DNA from: Mycobacterium sp. 1465703.0 | GTDB taxonomy: Bacteria; Actinomycetota; Actinomycetes; Mycobacteriales; Mycobacteriaceae | Assembly (NCBI RefSeq): GCF_001672975.1 | Contig: NZ_LZKU01000076.1 | Coordinates: forward strand, 28,680-92,679 | Direction of reading: 5' to 3' | DNA: 64,000 nucleotides | Shown here: positions 62,727 through 64,000 of the stretch, piece after piece | How the letters are laid out: every line of letters starts with the position of its first letter | Numbering within the stretch: the first letter of the stretch is position 1 | Program-made: the position numbers and the translations under genes | Notes under the pieces: generated by a model | The model's database searches: none | Told to the model about the DNA's origin: nothing | Seen by the model: the letters and a program-made list of their open reading frames with translations, nothing else

Positions 62727-63758
62727 ATGTTGCGGATCGACACTCACCACCACGCCCTCCCGTCGTTCTATCGAGAGAAGCTGCGACAAGCCAAGATTGA
62801 CGAAGCCGGAGGTCGCGCGCTGCCGGACTGGAGCCCCGAAGCGTCATTGCAGACCATGGCGGAACTCAACGTCGGCACCGCGATCCTTTCGGTATCGATG
62901 CCGGGTACCGCGTTCCTGCCTGGTGCGGCCGAGGCGGCCGCGCTGGCCCGCGACCTCAATGACTACCTCGCCGGTCTTGTCGCCGACCAACCAAGCCGGT
63001 TCGGATTCTTCGCCACCATCCCCACGCCGCACCTGCGCGAGTCTGTGGACGAGGTGTCCCGATCGCTCGACGAGTTACACGCCGACGGCGTGGTGCTGCT
63101 CGCCAACAGCGCGGGGACCTACCTGGGCCAGACCGGGCAGGACGACCTGTTCGCCGCGCTGGACGCCCGCTCTGCCGTGGTATTCATTCACCCCGGCGAG
63201 CTACCCGGCCCGGTGATCGACGGCATCGCACCGTTTGCCGTCGACTTCCTGCTCGATACCACTCGCGCGGCGTATCTGCTTGTGCGCAACGGTATTTGCC
63301 GTACCTACCCCAACATCAAGTTCATCCTCAGCCATGCGGGCGGGTTCGTGCCCTATGCCTCACACCGCATGGCGGTGAGCATCATGGGCGACACCGGACG
63401 CAGCCCAACCGACAGCCTGGATGACTTCGCCGGGTTCTACTTCGACACCGCGCTGTCCTCTAGCGCCGCGGCGCTGCCTAGCCTGCTTGCGTTCGCCAAA
63501 CCCGGACACGTGACCTTCGGGTCAGACTGGCCCTTCGCGCCGGTGGCGGCCGGCAAGCTGTTCGCCGCCGGCCTGGAGACGTACGCGGACCTGCGCCCGG
63601 ACGCCCGCGCGGCGATCGAGTGCAATACCGCGCTGAAGCTGTTCCCGCGGCTGGGCGTCGCGCCGCTACCCGCGCCGGGTTCGACACTCGACCAGGCCCG
63701 TCGCCGCGTCAGCAGGGCGGTCATGCGCAGTGTGGTACGGCTGGTCAACACGCGCTGA
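62727..63758 (+). CDS. Amidohydrolase-family protein (ACMSD/6-methylsalicylate decarboxylase-like)
   Basis: A 343-residue metal-dependent TIM barrel. Seen: MLRIDTHHHALPSFYREKL (the HxH metal motif), VGTAILSVSMPGTAF, FGFFATIPTPHLRESVDEV, VVFIHPGELPGP (third His), IKFILSHAGGFVPY (fourth His) and VTFGSDWPFAPV (catalytic Asp). The layout is that of the ACMSD group, non-oxidative decarboxylases of aromatic acids. AAAGGAG precedes the ATG. The last 16 bp of the gene lie inside the left arm of the 77-bp inverted repeat. Confidence 0.88.
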   Translation: MLRIDTHHHALPSFYREKLRQAKIDEAGGRALPDWSPEASLQTMAELNVGTAILSVSMPGTAFLPGAAEAAALARDLNDYLAGLVADQPSRFGFFATIPTPHLRESVDEVSRSLDELHADGVVLLANSAGTYLGQTGQDDLFAALDARSAVVFIHPGELPGPVIDGIAPFAVDFLLDTTRAAYLLVRNGICRTYPNIKFILSHAGGFVPYASHRMAVSIMGDTGRSPTDSLDDFAGFYFDTALSSSAAALPSLLAFAKPGHVTFGSDWPFAPVAAGKLFAAGLETYADLRPDARAAIECNTALKLFPRLGVAPLPAPGSTLDQARRRVSRAVMRSVVRLVNTR

Positions 63759-63819
63759 CGTGCCCTCAGAGCCAGGCCTGCTGCCACGACTGGATGCGTT
63801 CGGCCAGTTCGGGTCCGCG
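63743..63819 (+). repeat. Left arm of a perfect inverted repeat
   Basis: All 77 bases are the exact reverse complement of 63924-64000. The arm contains the last codons of the amidohydrolase gene, a short spacer, and the reverse-strand 3' end of a haloalkane dehalogenase. The 104-bp centre (63820-63923) is unique. The right arm reaches the last base of the window, so the true repeat may be longer. Confidence 0.95.
63766..63819 (-). pseudogene. 3' end of a haloalkane dehalogenase gene (minus copy)
   Basis: On the minus strand this encodes [17 protein letters not shown] and a stop, identical to the end of the plus-strand copy at 63819-63977. Upstream (towards 63820) similarity stops at once. 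A normal genome would be expected to continue the dehalogenase gene leftward on this strand, convergent with the amidohydrolase gene; here it is cut at the fold-back point. Confidence 0.7.
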
Positions 63820-63977
63820 ATCCCATCCTCGGGCGGGCCGACAGCGCCCTGATCAAACACATTCCCGGCGCCGCGGGCCAGCCACACGCCCGCATCAACG
63901 CCAGTCACTTCATCCAAGAGGACCGCGGACCCGAACTGGCCGAACGCATCCAGTCGTGGCAGCAGGCCTGGCTCTGA
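63819..63977 (+). pseudogene. 3' part of a haloalkane dehalogenase gene (plus copy)
   Basis: Fifty-two codons and a stop: [20 protein letters not shown], then [20 protein letters not shown] and [12 protein letters not shown]. The I-P-G-A-x-G-Q-P-H stretch and the catalytic His in HF(I/L)QED are typical of the C-terminus of haloalkane dehalogenases (alpha/beta hydrolases). No start or N-terminal two-thirds is present. It begins exactly at the GATC where the inverted repeat ends. Confidence 0.75.
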
Positions 63978-64000
63978 GGGCACGTCAGCGCGTGTTGACC
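63924..64000 (-). repeat. Right arm of the perfect inverted repeat (reaches window edge)
   Basis: Exact reverse complement of 63743-63819. Positions 63985-64000 are the inverted last codons (LVNTR and stop) of the amidohydrolase gene, so beyond the edge the sequence may run backwards through that gene. Confidence 0.95.

Overview
The window looks like nontuberculous Mycobacterium chromosome. GTG starts are common, and F420/deazaflavin enzymes, LLM oxidoreductases, a TIGR00027-type methyltransferase, class III cyclase regulators, a PknH-sensor-type lipoprotein and fatty-acid/lipid enzymes recur. All family names come from reading translated motifs by eye; no database search was run. One tRNA (Cys) is present, with no rRNA, CRISPR array, intact insertion sequence or PE/PPE gene.

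Layout. 1-5.4 kb: tail of a molybdopterin oxidoreductase, a small membrane protein, a receptor-like protein without a signal peptide, an ABM-type monooxygenase, and an ECF41-type sigma factor followed by an epimerase-like gene and a membrane gene. 5.4-13 kb: a decayed integrase, a P450-TetR pair, an LLM oxidoreductase, a phosphotransferase and a UvrA paralogue. 13-25 kb: a cyclase/ATPase/TPR regulator, secreted proteins, YchJ, tRNA-Cys, a peptidoglycan amidase, aldehyde dehydrogenase, a TPM protein, a fused kinase, an MFS exporter and an S51 peptidase-like protein. 25.2-36.7 kb: one 3,849-residue gene whose N-terminus is a SARP-cyclase-AAA-TPR regulator and whose C-terminus is nine tandem copies of a two-module, ~270-residue NTF2-like unit. 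It is divergent from a GAF/SpoIIE/ATPase phosphatase coupled to a STAS protein. 39.9-50 kb: secreted proteins, a deazaflavin nitroreductase, two methyltransferases, a collagen-like Gly-Pro protein, a VIT1-type transporter, a thioesterase and acyl-CoA ligase pair, and htpG. 50-56 kb: a phosphite dehydrogenase (ptxD-like) preceded by a deletion fusion of ptxA and ptxC remnants, an LLM oxidoreductase, and an NRAMP-like transporter coupled to a soluble MgtE-N/CBS protein. 56-64 kb: a lipoprotein, a VOC protein, a DMT transporter, alcohol dehydrogenase, thiolase, CysQ, amidohydrolase, and finally a perfect inverted repeat (77-bp arms, reaching the window edge) that folds back inside a haloalkane dehalogenase gene.

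How genes may work together. Three regulatory blocks stand out: the ECF41 module, the giant repeat regulator with its overlapping S51-like gene, and the divergent phosphatase/STAS pair. The metal pair (NRAMP-like + MgtE-N/CBS) looks like a transporter with its own sensor. The ptx locus appears to have lost its transporter but kept the oxidising enzyme.

The best candidates for something undescribed are the giant repeat protein and its array, the collapsed ptx operon, and the fold-back inverted repeat at the right edge, which could also be an assembly artefact.
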